Shown here piece after piece: positions 37,901 to 46,865 of a stretch of DNA of 64,000 nt. The notes under the pieces were generated by a model. It was not told the DNA's origin. It was given only the letters and a program-made list of their open reading frames with translations, and did no database searches. How positions within the stretch are numbered: position 1 is the stretch's first letter; each line of letters starts with the position of its first letter. Source of the stretch: Aureococcus anophagefferens (taxonomy: Eukaryota > Sar > Pelagophyceae > Pelagomonadales > Pelagomonadaceae); NCBI RefSeq assembly GCF_000186865.1, contig NW_008705580.1, forward strand, positions 148,090-212,089, read 5' to 3'. Made by a program: the position numbers and the translations under genes.

Positions 37901-40088
37901 CGTACGACAGCGCGACGCACGTGAGCAGGCCGAGCACGACGTAGTAGATCTGGCAGATCTTCAGCCACTCCCAGCCGTTGCCGCGGCTCCGCAGGTAGTC
38001 GGCCATGAACTGGATCCCAAAGTCGCCGACGGCCGACGCGCGCGACGCCGAGCCCAGGAGCAGCATGAGGGGCGCCGGCACGCCCGCGAAGACCTGGGGG
38101 CTCACGGCCGCCGTGATCTCGCACGCGTGCCACAGCTCGAGGAGCAGCACGACGTCCATCATGGGGTAGCAGACCCCCCAGAGCCCGCCGTACGTGAGCG
38201 CGGACCACGCCTCGTCGGCCCAGTAGGGGTCCGCGAGCAGGCACGCGGCCCGGAGCCCGCAGACGAGGCCCGCGAGGACGATCTGCCCGCCCGCGTAGGT
38301 CGCGGCGCCCGGCCAGAGGCCCTCGGACCACATGCCGACGACGACGAGCAGCGTGCCGCCGCCGACGAGCGCAAAGAGCGCGCCGAAGGCGCGCGCGTGG
38401 AGGCGCCAGGAGCCCGGCCCGCCCCGCGGCGCCGTGCGGAAGAGGAACGTCGGGTAGAGCGCGCCGTCCCGGGGCGTCGGGCAGTCGAGCGGGTCGGAGA
38501 GCCGCGTCGCGTTGCGGAAGTACGTCACGTTGCGCCCCTTCTTCGGGCAGGCGACGAGGGGCGACGCGACGGCGCGCGTGGGCGCCTCGAAGGCCCCGCG
38601 GAGGCACGGCGGCGCGTGGGGCAGGGACGCCGTGACGTAGTAGCGGTACTCGCCGAGCACCGCCGCGCCGCGGCACTCGTCGAGGTCGTGCATGGGGTCG
38701 GAGAGCGCGCCGGCCGCGTCCAAAACGGCGTAGAGGCCGAAGCCGTCGAGGGCCCAGCCCACGAGCAGCTCGTCGAGGCCGCCGACGTCCATGGCCGCGA
38801 GGACGCAGGACGACGCCGAATGGTAGTGGTAGCCGCGGTCCGCGAGGAACACGTGGCCGCCGCACGCGTCGAAGTTGCGCTCGAAGGGCGCCGCGGCGAG
38901 GGGCACGCCGCTCGCGAGCAGGCCGACGACGCCGTGGTCGCCGACGGCCGTCGGCGTTTCTCCGGCGACGGGCGCGCGCGGCAGGTAGAGCTCGAGCGCC
39001 GCGAGCGCGGGCGTCGCCGCGGGGAGCGCGGCGCAGCCGCAGGATCCGCCGCAGCAGGATCCGCACCCGCACCCGCCGCAGCATCCGCAGCTCCCGCACC
39101 CGCACCCGCCGCAGCATCCACAGCTTCCGGAGCATCCGCAGCTCCCGCGGCCGCAGGATCCGCAGCTCCCGCAGCCGCAGGATCCGCAGCTCCCGCAGCC
39201 GCAGGATCCGCAGCCGCAGGAAGACGCGCACCCGCAGGAAGACGCGCAGCCACACGAGCCGCAGCCGCAGCTCCCGCAGCCGCACGACGACGCGCAGCAG
39301 CCCGTGCCCGTATGGCACGTCGAGCAGCACGACGCGTCGCCACACGACGTCGAGCACGACGAGTCGCCGCATGCGGAGCACGTCGCGCACGACGAAGCGT
39401 CGCCGCACGTCGCGCATGTCGAACAGGATGAACAGCCGCACGTCGCGCACGAAGAGTCAGCGCACGTCGCGCAAGTGGAGCATGACGAGCAGCCGCACGT
39501 CGCGCACGACGAAGCGTCGCCGCACGTCGCGCAGGACGCGCCGCAGCACGACGCGCCGGAGTCGCAGGGCGGCCCGGCGCCGCAGCCGCCGGCGGACGAC
39601 GCGTTCGCCTTGACGCCCCACGGGTGGTCCGGGCAGCCGTTGGAGACGACGTGGAGCCGCCCGCCGTCGACCTCGACGAAGACGTCGCTCGCGAGGCAGT
39701 AGTGCGACGCCTCCGACGCCTCGGCCGCGTCCGCGCAGACGAAGGCCGTCGCGTCGAGGGCCAGGCCCGCGGCGGCGCAGGCCTCGGCGTCGAAGGCCTC
39801 GGCGTCGCCGCCCCCGCCGGCGCAGCCGCAGAGGCGGCGCTCGAAGGCGTCCGCCGGGTCGTTGGCGACGGCGACCGCCGCCGACGCGGCGGAGCGCGCG
39901 GCCTCGGAAAGGATGGCGCGCGGCGTCGCGGCGTGTCGGGACGACGGCGCCAGCGCGGTCGCCGTGGCGCAGAGCATTACGATGATTGTCGCACGCATGC
40001 TTGCGGCGAGGAGCCATCGCAGTGGCAGCATTCCTCCGCGGCACACAGCCATGCCGGGCATCTTCTCCAGCCTCAAGGTCGTGTGCAT
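34992..40088 (-). CDS. multidomain membrane receptor-like protein: Cys-rich, YHYH, polytopic membrane region, TIR-like domain, leucine-rich repeats
   Basis: 1698 residues. Signal sequence within MLPLRWLLAASMRATIIVML; Cys/Gly-rich repeats at about 175-353; a YHYH module at about 400-470 (FDACGGHVFLADRGYHYHSA, GWALDGFGLY); six to seven TM helices (about 560-820); an acidic/Ala linker; a TIR-like cytosolic domain (about 1015-1145: VVFVSHRWWG, VCVWMDFACIEQDD, GVQSLIAWASRVDVLLVPV, ERAWCRLECYVF); and RNI-type leucine-rich repeats (about 1400-1600: HLRVLDLSFCRFRALDATLL, CALRHLDVAANGFGLAGTRA). The Glu in the ACIEQDD stretch and the RAWCRLE block are typical of protist TIR-like proteins. The order resembles an immune receptor, but the LRRs are predicted intracellular. 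An ATG at 40031 may be the true start. Confidence 0.8.
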   Translation of the reverse strand: MHTTLRLEKMPGMAVCRGGMLPLRWLLAASMRATIIVMLCATATALAPSSRHAATPRAILSEAARSAASAAVAVANDPADAFERRLCGCAGGGGDAEAFDAEACAAAGLALDATAFVCADAAEASEASHYCLASDVFVEVDGGRLHVVSNGCPDHPWGVKANASSAGGCGAGPPCDSGASCCGASCATCGDASSCATCGCSSCSTCATCADSSCATCGCSSCSTCATCGDASSCATCSACGDSSCSTSCGDASCCSTCHTGTGCCASSCGCGSCGCGSCGCASSCGCASSCGCGSCGCGSCGSCGCGSCGSCGRGSCGCSGSCGCCGGCGCGSCGCCGGCGCGSCCGGSCGCAALPAATPALAALELYLPRAPVAGETPTAVGDHGVVGLLASGVPLAAAPFERNFDACGGHVFLADRGYHYHSASSCVLAAMDVGGLDELLVGWALDGFGLYAVLDAAGALSDPMHDLDECRGAAVLGEYRYYVTASLPHAPPCLRGAFEAPTRAVASPLVACPKKGRNVTYFRNATRLSDPLDCPTPRDGALYPTFLFRTAPRGGPGSWRLHARAFGALFALVGGGTLLVVVGMWSEGLWPGAATYAGGQIVLAGLVCGLRAACLLADPYWADEAWSALTYGGLWGVCYPMMDVVLLLELWHACEITAAVSPQVFAGVPAPLMLLLGSASRASAVGDFGIQFMADYLRSRGNGWEWLKICQIYYVVLGLLTCVALSYVAAKLSGGARELRTSWSMRVFLFRLTCKLGYIAVFGAALCVTSCIGLDRGMDLSDSAYFLLTTQQRLFEALLCVAVVYAALPTHWALERCFPDARDDEKDENRESNLSFSSTIIGDVTAQFTPSGAASKLDLECDEEADYRASMDWRDGAAVRAPAELAAVAAAEVLDAPAAVAEDAAAYAVELEAAATAESPASVSCFERAIARAPSSTRSLGLSPGASSRSLSTAETAVAVASHDKKRPTEELLDDALRVVRLMEALPMRVMDLADFAAFGKIPRSSDGLARDRRDGDYVVFVSHRWWGPTTPDADFHGSDGRDATRVKYGLIKRGIEAIVRKEKLDRSRVCVWMDFACIEQDDAKTQKLGVQSLIAWASRVDVLLVPVKPALADCEAFDAADAPAGLRNYGERAWCRLECYVFLCLAEMAGVRLKCFGYGASAARLPRAERGRATKHADGHLSARVAETGVADDACLPTAARVEVLKLLVPDVGVAFAADMLPSAGELFDERDRADIKKVEHDVSEIYCEHTIRHACHVYRQGRDPKLALYGKQLSDASVPLLVAYVADAIAEVEAFGDGARHAPSLMEKLTTMGTARRTEVSRRSSLQRRSSKRAALADGADDDDDDDAPDARGGLLALLRRPTWAARHLTLALGANLFTGKGVARLLKRLDAACVDVAPTLRHLRVLDLSFCRFRALDATLLAEAVVGADELRVATLKLAGAQLGDAGVAALARALSAGLDARKSLARGGAGDGEVAGLHHDCALRHLDVAANGFGLAGTRALARCLAAHLDVFTSLVLDGNAVGSRGAALLAAACADPMGLERPCFAYLGLNDAQIGGDGAKHLLVGLVERSVTIDVGLEGNADVSSAVRHEINLQHALVKYSRNRAMGLSIETPQLQSRGLATGAARFSPRHAARSLSGAPTRAKSLAFVDAALRRAPARGSESARGSESDGDLSPRSSGASSSRVSFNPTI
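39030..39563 (-). repeat. Cys/Gly-rich coding repeat array
   Basis: About 178 residues of SCGCGSCGC, SSCATCG and STCATC units encoded by short tandem repeats (6-21 bp periods, for example CCGCAGGATCCGCAGCTC). The protein could form many disulfides or bind metals outside the cell. Confidence 0.85.
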
Positions 40089-40200
40089 CTCGTGTGCATC
40101 TTGTCGTCACCAGCTGCCCCCGCACCGCCCGCCGCGAAAGCATGGAACCAGACTCGAAACCAAACCAGACACAGCAAGCAGAACAAACGCAAGAACCAAA

Positions 40201-40644
40201 ATGCCCACGCTCAGCCACGCCAATGCCCGGTCGCGCGCGCGGCGCGCGCGCCGGCACAACACAACGCCGTGGCTGCCTCACCTCGACGAGCAAATGGCCG
40301 AGCTCAAGGAGCAGATCCGCGACCAGCTGCGCCCCGCGCCGCGGCAGCCCGCCCTGCAGGACATCCACCAGGACGTCCGGCGGGACAACGAGCAGGGCTG
40401 GTTCGTGCTGCGACCCGACCGCCCGTCCTCCGCGGACGCCGCGGCCGCGGACCGGTCCGACGTCGACGACGCCGACGCGCTCGTCCACCGCGACGACCTG
40501 GGCCTCCCCGCCATCGTTTCGCGCGCGCCGCACCCCGCGGAGGCCGCGCGCGACCGCCGCCGGTCGGCGCTGGCCGGCGCGAGAGCGCGGACCGGCACGC
40601 CGAATCGCGGTCGGCGGAACGCGCTCGCGCCGCTCCCGCGGTAA
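40201..40644 (+). CDS. small hypothetical protein
   Basis: 147 residues, start MPTLSHANARSRARR after an A-rich leader. The middle reads LDEQMAELKEQIRDQLRP and a polar/acidic segment DNEQGWFVLRPDRPSSADA; basic ends. No membrane or known domain. Divergent from the receptor-like gene, 112 bp apart. The frame is plausible, but the sequence is compositionally biased, so confidence is moderate. Confidence 0.45.
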   Translation: MPTLSHANARSRARRARRHNTTPWLPHLDEQMAELKEQIRDQLRPAPRQPALQDIHQDVRRDNEQGWFVLRPDRPSSADAAAADRSDVDDADALVHRDDLGLPAIVSRAPHPAEAARDRRRSALAGARARTGTPNRGRRNALAPLPR

Positions 40645-40696
40645 AGATGCCGCCTTTGAAGTACTTTTCTCTGTAAAAAACCAAGTTAGCCTACTC

Positions 40697-41908
40697 TCAC
40701 ACCCAGGGACCGTCGCTTTCGAGGCGGCGCTGGAGGCGCGCGTAGTGCGCGCGGCGCGGCGGGTTTGGCGTGAGCCACCCGGGCAGGCGCGCGAGGAGGA
40801 ACTTGCGGTCCCAGATCATGGCGTAGGTCGCCACGGCGCGCGCCACGTCGCCGGCGACGCGCCCGTTGAGGGGCGCGTAGAAGGCCGCGAGGTCCGCGAG
40901 GTCGCCGTCGCCGCACGCCCAGCGCGGCGCGTCGTCGTCCGCGGCCGCGTCGCCCGCCTTGCGCGCGAGCCAGGCCTCGCGGCCGTAGGCGAGGGAGTCG
41001 CGGCCCTCGAGGGCCTCGGGGCTCCAGGAGCGCAGGCCGAGGAAGTTGACGAGGACGCGGTGCGCGGCGTCCGCGACGTCCGTGGCGTTGTCCGGCCCAG
41101 CGGGGAAGAACCACTCGGCCGCGAAGACGGCGAGGTTTTCGTCGCCGAAGCTCGGCCGCCAGATGGCGTCGAGGTGGTTCGCGTAGCTGCCCGCGGCGAC
41201 GTAGGCGTCGGCGGCGTCGACGCCGGTAGCGGCGCCCGCGGCGAGGCGGTCCGCGCACGTGCGGCCCGCGCCCGTCTGTCTTTTCTCGTCGTGGCGGAAG
41301 GACGCGGCGAGCTGGGACAGGAACCGCGCGACGGGGTCCCGCGCTAATAGAAAAACCTTGGCTTTCGGCGCGACAACCCGCAGGAGCGGCGCGGCGACGG
41401 CGTCGCCGAGGTAGCCGGGGCAGCCCTCGGCCGTAACCCATTCGACGCCCGCGCACTTGGGGCCCGACGTCCGCGGGAACATGCGCTTGTAGGCGTATTC
41501 GAGCGCCGCCAGGGCCGTCGCGTTGTTTAGCGTCGCGTTGCTCCGGTCGCGCAGCGTGCAGACCTCCTTGCAGCTCACGGCGTCCGCGACCTGGGGGTGG
41601 CCGACGAGGTCGAAGAAGACCGCCGCGCTCCCGCTGGCCTCGGGGCTCACGTCGACGAACCCGGGCAGCTGCCCGGGGCTGCGCCGGGGCCAGCCGTCGG
41701 CGCCGGCGTCGCCGCAGGTGCGCCGGATGCGCCGCCCGAGCGTCGCCGCCTCGCACTGCTTCCCCAGGCGCCGCTCCTCGCGCGTCGACGGCGCGGCGAC
41801 GTCGTGCGATGGGTGCGTCGACGGCGCGGCGACGTCGTGCGACTCGCGCGCCGACGCGGCGAGGGCGAGCACGCAGGCGAGCGCGACGCGAGCGAGCGGG
41901 GCTGCCAT
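40697..41908 (-). CDS. secreted/Golgi sulfotransferase-domain protein
   Basis: 403 residues. Signal peptide MAAPLARVALACVLALAASA, then a tandem SHDVAAPST repeat. The sulfotransferase fold is suggested by AKVFLLARDPVARFLSQLAA (3'-phosphate-binding region of PAPS: arginine and Ser after a strand), SYANHLDAIW and VFAAEWFFP plus a late FLGLRSW. Missing or displaced is the 5' P-loop KxGTT, which is not obvious near the N-terminus. Probable carbohydrate sulfation in the Golgi, in line with the glycosyltransferases nearby. Confidence 0.65.
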   Translation of the reverse strand: MAAPLARVALACVLALAASARESHDVAAPSTHPSHDVAAPSTREERRLGKQCEAATLGRRIRRTCGDAGADGWPRRSPGQLPGFVDVSPEASGSAAVFFDLVGHPQVADAVSCKEVCTLRDRSNATLNNATALAALEYAYKRMFPRTSGPKCAGVEWVTAEGCPGYLGDAVAAPLLRVVAPKAKVFLLARDPVARFLSQLAASFRHDEKRQTGAGRTCADRLAAGAATGVDAADAYVAAGSYANHLDAIWRPSFGDENLAVFAAEWFFPAGPDNATDVADAAHRVLVNFLGLRSWSPEALEGRDSLAYGREAWLARKAGDAAADDDAPRWACGDGDLADLAAFYAPLNGRVAGDVARAVATYAMIWDRKFLLARLPGWLTPNPPRRAHYARLQRRLESDGPWV

Positions 41909-42048
41909 CGTCGGTTGATCGTAAGCGCTGTGCCAGCTTGAATCGGTGGTTGAACCGCCGACGGTGTACTCGTGCCCTTCCCATGAAGGGAGCTACCGGC
42001 ATGTGGCTCGAGCCCACGACGCAAGAAGGACCACCCGGGCGCTTACGA

Positions 42049-43014
42049 CTACGCGTGCGAGTCGATAAAGGACAGCTCCCAGAAGTCGTCGGGCGTGCCC
42101 TGCGGCGGCTGGTACGCGCGGTGGCGCGAGCACTCGGCCTGGAGCGCCGCGACGTCCTCGGGCCGGAGGCCGTCCTTGGTGGCGTCGATGAACGGCTGGC
42201 ACTGCGCGCAGAAGTGGCCCGGGAGCTTGGCGCGGTCGCACTTCTTCCGGACGACCTCCTGGTACGCGAACGCGCCCGGCTGCGTGAGCGGCGGCCGTGC
42301 GGCGGGCGCCGGCGCCGCGACGGGCGGCGGGCCGCGGCGGGGCGCCGGCGGCTTCGCGGCGGCCTCCGGCTGCCTCGCGGCGGGCGCCGGCCGCCTCGCG
42401 GCGGGCGCCGCCGGCTTCGCGGCGGGCGCTCGCGGCCTCGCGGCGGCCGCCGGCTTCGCGGCGGCGGGCGCCGGCGGCCTCGCGGGCGCCGCGCGCTCGT
42501 CGTCGTCGTCGTCGGAGGCGCGCGACGACGTCGCGCTGCCGCCCGGCGTGGCCCGGCGCTTGTCCGAGCCCGGCGTCCGGCGCCGCCGCTCGCGCGGCGC
42601 GGCCCCGTCGTCGTCGCCGCCGCCGGCGGGCGCGCGCGCGCGCTTCGACGACGTCTTGGCGCGCGGCGCCGGCGCGAGCGGCGTGCGCTCGCGCGACCGC
42701 TCGCCGTCGCGAGGCCCCGTCACCTTGGCCGCCGCGCGCCGCGGCTCGCGCGGCGTCGCGCCGTAGCTCGCCGCCGTGACCGCGTCGTGGACGTCGTCGC
42801 GGAAGACGCGCTGCGCGAGCTTGAGCTTCGATTTCGTCTTTTTCAGTTCCTCCTTCAGGGTGCGGTTTTCTTCCTCGAGCGTGCTAATGCGCTCGTCGGA
42901 GGCTCGTTCCGCGTCCAGTTGGCGGCGCAGCGACGCGATCTCCGCCTCCGCGGTATCGAGGCGCCCGCGCCACGTCGCTTCGTTGCGCTCGAGCTGCGTG
43001 AGGATCGATTCCAT
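42049..43014 (-). CDS. CtIP/Sae2-like DNA end-resection factor
   Basis: 321 residues. N-terminal coiled coil (MESILTQLERNEATWRGRLD to about residue 75), a Lys/Arg/Pro/Ala-rich disordered centre with SP/TP sites, and a C-terminal module KKCDRAKLPGHFCAQCQPFI, CSRHRAYQPPQGTPDDFWEL. This Cys-x2-Cys and CSRHR-x4-PP-x-TPxxFW arrangement is the conserved Sae2/Ctp1/CtIP C-terminal domain that stimulates Mre11 endonuclease in double-strand break repair and meiosis. TP of TPxxFW corresponds to the CDK site. The size is close to yeast Sae2. Confidence 0.88.
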   Translation of the reverse strand: MESILTQLERNEATWRGRLDTAEAEIASLRRQLDAERASDERISTLEEENRTLKEELKKTKSKLKLAQRVFRDDVHDAVTAASYGATPREPRRAAAKVTGPRDGERSRERTPLAPAPRAKTSSKRARAPAGGGDDDGAAPRERRRRTPGSDKRRATPGGSATSSRASDDDDDERAAPARPPAPAAAKPAAAARPRAPAAKPAAPAARRPAPAARQPEAAAKPPAPRRGPPPVAAPAPAARPPLTQPGAFAYQEVVRKKCDRAKLPGHFCAQCQPFIDATKDGLRPEDVAALQAECSRHRAYQPPQGTPDDFWELSFIDSHA

Positions 43015-43238
43015 GTTGGGTGGTTCACGGCGTGCTACGGCGCGCTGTCGCGCGGCGGCAACTGCGGCGCGCGCGTCGGCCCACCGATCGTTCCCTCGAG
43101 CTTGCCGCCGTTGCCGCCCGACAGGCTCCCGACGCGTCGGACACGTCATCGAGACGCCTCCGAGCGGCCCTCGACGGCCTGATGGAGTAGTGCGCATAGT
43201 ATCTTAGCTTTCTGTCCGCGAACGCGACCGAATGGCGC

Positions 43239-44234
43239 TCACATAGCCGCGCCCCGGGCCCCGAACTCGGGCGGGAATTCGACGTCGACGACGATGCGCG
43301 CTTCCGGCGCCACGGCGGCGGTGCCGCGGCGCTGCCCCCGGCCCCGCTCGAGAAATCGTATGGTCTGCCGGAGGCGCGCGTTCTCCAGTTCGAGCTCCGT
43401 CATCCGAGCGTGATTCGGCAGTTGCAGAATGGTCGCGACGCCATCGGTGCCCGCTTCGGCGGCTACCTTCTTGAGTGTGTCCACTCGCAGCCTGAGATCA
43501 AGGGCCTGGAGCATGAGCGAGATCTCCTCCGCGTAGGCGAGGATATCTCCGTCAGTTGCGACGAGGATCTTTCTGGCCCGAATCAGGTGCTCGTTCACGG
43601 AGGACAAATCGCCGGGAAGCTTTCCCGCGGCCTTCGCCTTGGCGCTCTCGATGTGCCACGCGACCGCCGCGTCGTTTTCGATGACGCCGTCCTCGATCGC
43701 TTCGAGGATGAGCGACCGCGTCGACGCGCAATCGACGAGACGACTCCCCATCTCCTGGTTCGTCAGGGGCGACGTCGACTTCGACGAGAGCCAACGCTCG
43801 ATGGCGTCGCGCTCGTAAACGCGGCCATCCGCCGCGACGACCGGGCGCACGCAGAGGCGAAGAGAGATCGGACAGGTGACCTGCGCCAGCCAGGCCCGGG
43901 CGAACTTTTCCGACGCCTCCAAGGAAATCTGCTTGCCCTCGAGCATGTGCGCGAGCTGCATCTCGCGGCCCGCGTATTTCGTCAGGAGCTTGTCGACGAA
44001 CGCGACCTTTTCCTCCGGCGGCGAAGAGAGCGCGACGAGCTTCGCCCGGTAGGCGGCGGCGGGCGGGATCGGAGTCACCGGCGGCGGCGCGGCCGCGGGC
44101 GGGATCGGCGACATGACCGGCGCCGGCGGCGGCGGCGGCTCGCTCTCCTCGGCGCTCAATGTCGCGATCGACCGCGCAAAGCTGTCTTCCTCCGTCGATG
44201 GCGAGGAGCCCGGCATATCCGGGGCACGCTGCAT
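43239..44234 (-). CDS. U-box protein
   Basis: 331 residues. Disordered Pro/Ala N-terminus, a helical segment, then a U-box at about 120-185: CPISLRLCVRPVVAADGRVY, ERDAIERWLSSKSTSPLTNQ, with the invariant CPI, D-G-Y-R and P-T-N spacing. A C-terminal helical/coiled region follows (ELELENARLRQTIRFLE). Predicted E2-dependent ubiquitin ligase; target unknown. AT content is slightly higher than in neighbouring genes. Confidence 0.85.
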   Translation of the reverse strand: MQRAPDMPGSSPSTEEDSFARSIATLSAEESEPPPPPAPVMSPIPPAAAPPPVTPIPPAAAYRAKLVALSSPPEEKVAFVDKLLTKYAGREMQLAHMLEGKQISLEASEKFARAWLAQVTCPISLRLCVRPVVAADGRVYERDAIERWLSSKSTSPLTNQEMGSRLVDCASTRSLILEAIEDGVIENDAAVAWHIESAKAKAAGKLPGDLSSVNEHLIRARKILVATDGDILAYAEEISLMLQALDLRLRVDTLKKVAAEAGTDGVATILQLPNHARMTELELENARLRQTIRFLERGRGQRRGTAAVAPEARIVVDVEFPPEFGARGAAM

Positions 44235-44346
44235 GGAAGGGAGTACGCGTTAAAACGAGTCGCCTGAGCTAGTGCCGCGGCGGTCGAGCCCCTTATTTTG
44301 AGCACAGCTCTAGCGATTTTACCACAAGGCCTTGTGGGCGTGCACG

Positions 44347-45821
44347 ATGCTCCGCCTCATCATCCTCGCCGCCGCGACGGCCTACCACGTCAAGGAGATG
44401 CACACGGAAAAGGTCGCCACCACCTACGAGCCCGACGAGGAGATCCCCTGCCCCTTTCAGCAAACCGATGACCCCAGCTGGTACCTCGCCCCCGCGAAGC
44501 CCGGCGCCCCCGGCCCGCGGGGCCGAAGAAAGACCTGCGCCTTCCTGGGCCAGAATCGGAAGACGCGCGCGCTCTGCGGCAACGCGGGCGCCGACGGCCG
44601 GCCCGGGAGCGCCGCGTGCCCAAACGCGTGCGACGCGTGTTGCGACGGGTCGCCGCTCTTCGGCGCCGCGCCCACGCCCGCGTGCAACGAGACGGCCGCG
44701 GAGCTCGCCGCGGCGCGCGCCGCCGCCGCGGCCCTCGGCGACTTCTGCGACGACCCGCCGCCGCGGCGCTTCGCGCGCCACGGCCGCACCGTCTGGCCCG
44801 GGCCGCGCGCGACGGCGCTCGCGTGTTTCGCCGTCCACCAGGAGGCGCCGCGCGGCGACCAGGCCGCGGCCTGCTGCACGGCGGACAACTGGAACCGGTC
44901 CAGACCCGTGGCCGCCTACCTGACGTACCCGCGGTCCCACGTCGAGGCCGCGTTCGCGCTCGCGGAGAACTCCGACCGCGACGTCGACGCGAGCTTCGTC
45001 GGGCGCCTCCACCGCCTGCCCGAGGAGAACCTGCCGAACCAGCGCATGAACAGGATCACCTGGGAGAACCGGCGCTGGGTCGTCGCCTTCGCGCGGACCT
45101 TTTTCACGGCCGCGTCGGTCTTCGTCGACACGACGGTGCAGGACCCGGCGGCCTACGAGAGGCTCGGGCCCTACGACGCGTCCGCGGGGGCGGCGGCGTC
45201 CTACCGGCCCACGTCGTCGACGCGCGACGGCATCGACGCGGGCGACGCGCACCGCTGCGCCAAGGCGTCCTGCGACGGCGCCTACTACGCGGCGCTCAGG
45301 GCAGGAAAAGAGTGCGAAATTCCCAACTTCAAAGGCTCCTAGCTCGGCCGTTTTCCACTCGTTTCGGCTGATTTTTGGACGAGCGATCATCTCTCGGAAC
45401 GGTCTCGACGCGTGGATGCTTTTTCCGGAACGCGCGCGCGCGGAACACTCACGTTGAAGCGACGTTGGATCACCCTTTTGCTGCCCAGGCGGCGCTCGCG
45501 CGGTCGCGGTTCGCGCTCGCGCCCGCGGGCGACCGGCCCTACAGCTTCCGCTTCTTCGAGGCGATCCTCGCGGGCGCCGTGCCCGTCGTCTCCCACCCGG
45601 CGCACAGCGGCCGGAGCTACGCCGAGAACGCGCTCGGCTACAAGTACCTCCTCGCGTCCGAGTACGCCGCGCGGCGCGAAAGGTTCCCGGGGCCGCCGCC
45701 CTACTGCGCCGGCTGGGCGGCCCACAACCGGGCCATCTTCCTCGCGAAGCAGACGGCCATCGCCGACGCGGCGACGGTCGCGCCGGGCGCGGGCCGCTGC
45801 GCCGCGGAGGCGTTTTCGTAG
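44347..45821 (+). CDS. exostosin-like glycosyltransferase containing an introner element
   Basis: Exons 44347-45288 and 45489-45821, 424 residues. Signal peptide MLRLIILAAATAY; Cys-rich stem (residues 70-110: CGNAGADGRPGSAACPNACD); then AAYLTYPRSHVEAAF and, across the intron, YYAALARSRFALAPAGDRPYSFRFFEAILAGAVPVV. This is the exostosin/GT47-type acceptor block (L--S-F-L-P-GD--S-R--E-I--G-VPVV). Golgi transferase acting on cell-surface polysaccharides is likely. Without splicing the frame ends at 45342 before this block. Confidence 0.82.
45289..45488 (+). mobile_element. introner element D (200-bp GC-AG intron, inverted orientation)
   Basis: Target GCGGCGCTC is present at 45289-45297 and again directly after the acceptor CCCAG at 45489-45497. 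Excision restores YYAALARSRF. The donor is GC from the target. Ends form an imperfect inverted repeat: GGGCAGGAAAAGAGTG at 45299-45314 and, on the reverse strand, GGGCAGCAAAAGGGTG at 45486-45471. The core CGGCTGATTTTTGGACG is at 45365-45381. Orientation relative to transcription is opposite to B and C. Confidence 0.9.
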
Positions 45822-45881
45822 CTCGCGCCGCCGCGTATGAATTTTGCCGGTGACGCAAGCTTCGATAGATGAGGCAACAGC

Positions 45882-46833
45882 TTACCGCCGCTTATTATAC
45901 TTGCGCTTCTTGCGCTTCTTCGCGACGTCGGGCGCGAAGAGGAGGCTCTCGCTCGCGGCCGCGGCCGCGAGGAGCGCGTCGACGGCGCGCGCGTCGTCGA
46001 CGGCCCGCGCGAGCGCCGCGAGCCACGCGCGGAGCTCCGCGCGGTCGTCGCCGAGCTGGCGCTCGTAGGCCGCCGCGTCCGGCGCGTCGCGCACGGCGTC
46101 GGCGAGGACGCCGAGCAGGAAGCGCTTCGCCTCCGGCGCGTCGTCGTGGGCGACGGGGCCGAAGTCGAGGTCGCCGAAGAGGACGCAGCAGACGTCGACG
46201 TGGAGCAGCACGGGGTTGTACTGGACCTCGCCGTCGTTCGCGTCGCCGCCGTGTCCCTCGGGGATGCCGACGGCGAAGGCGAACATGCGCGGCCGCGCCG
46301 TCCGCGGCCCCGCGTGGACCTCGTTCCCGCCGGCGACGAGCAGCGCGCCCGCGTCGACGTCCGTCGCGAGCGCCCGCGCGACGCGCTGGTAGAGCTTCCC
46401 GAAGCGGCGCAGGCCCTCGTCGAGCGTCGGCCCCAGGCTCCCGGCGAAGGCGCGCGTCCACCACGTCGCGGCGAGCGGCAGCGACGATCGCGCGCGCAGG
46501 ACCGCGATAACCGCGGCCGGCGCGGCGCGGCCGTCCGCGCGCCAGCGCGCCGCGAGCGTCGCCGCGTCGTCCACGGCCGGCCCGTCCATCTCGTAGCAGA
46601 CCGTCGACGGGCAGTCCGGGGTCATGTAGAGGCACAGCTGCAGGTTCGGATCCATGCCGTCGATGTGGCGCAGCTGGCCGGGCACGGGGCCGAACGCCAT
46701 CACGAGCATGACGTTCCCCAGGCGCTCCGCGCGGCCGCAGCCGTCCAGCATGGCCCGGCGCAGCTTCGCCGCCGTCAGCGCCTCCCCGCGCCCCGCGGGC
46801 GACGCGCGGAACGCGCGCAGGAGCGCGGCGGCC

Positions 46834-46865
<32 letters not shown>

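Noticed and set aside
39030..39563. CRISPR-like regular repeats
   Set aside because: Units are contiguous coding repeats of 6-21 bp with no spacers, and the genome is eukaryotic.
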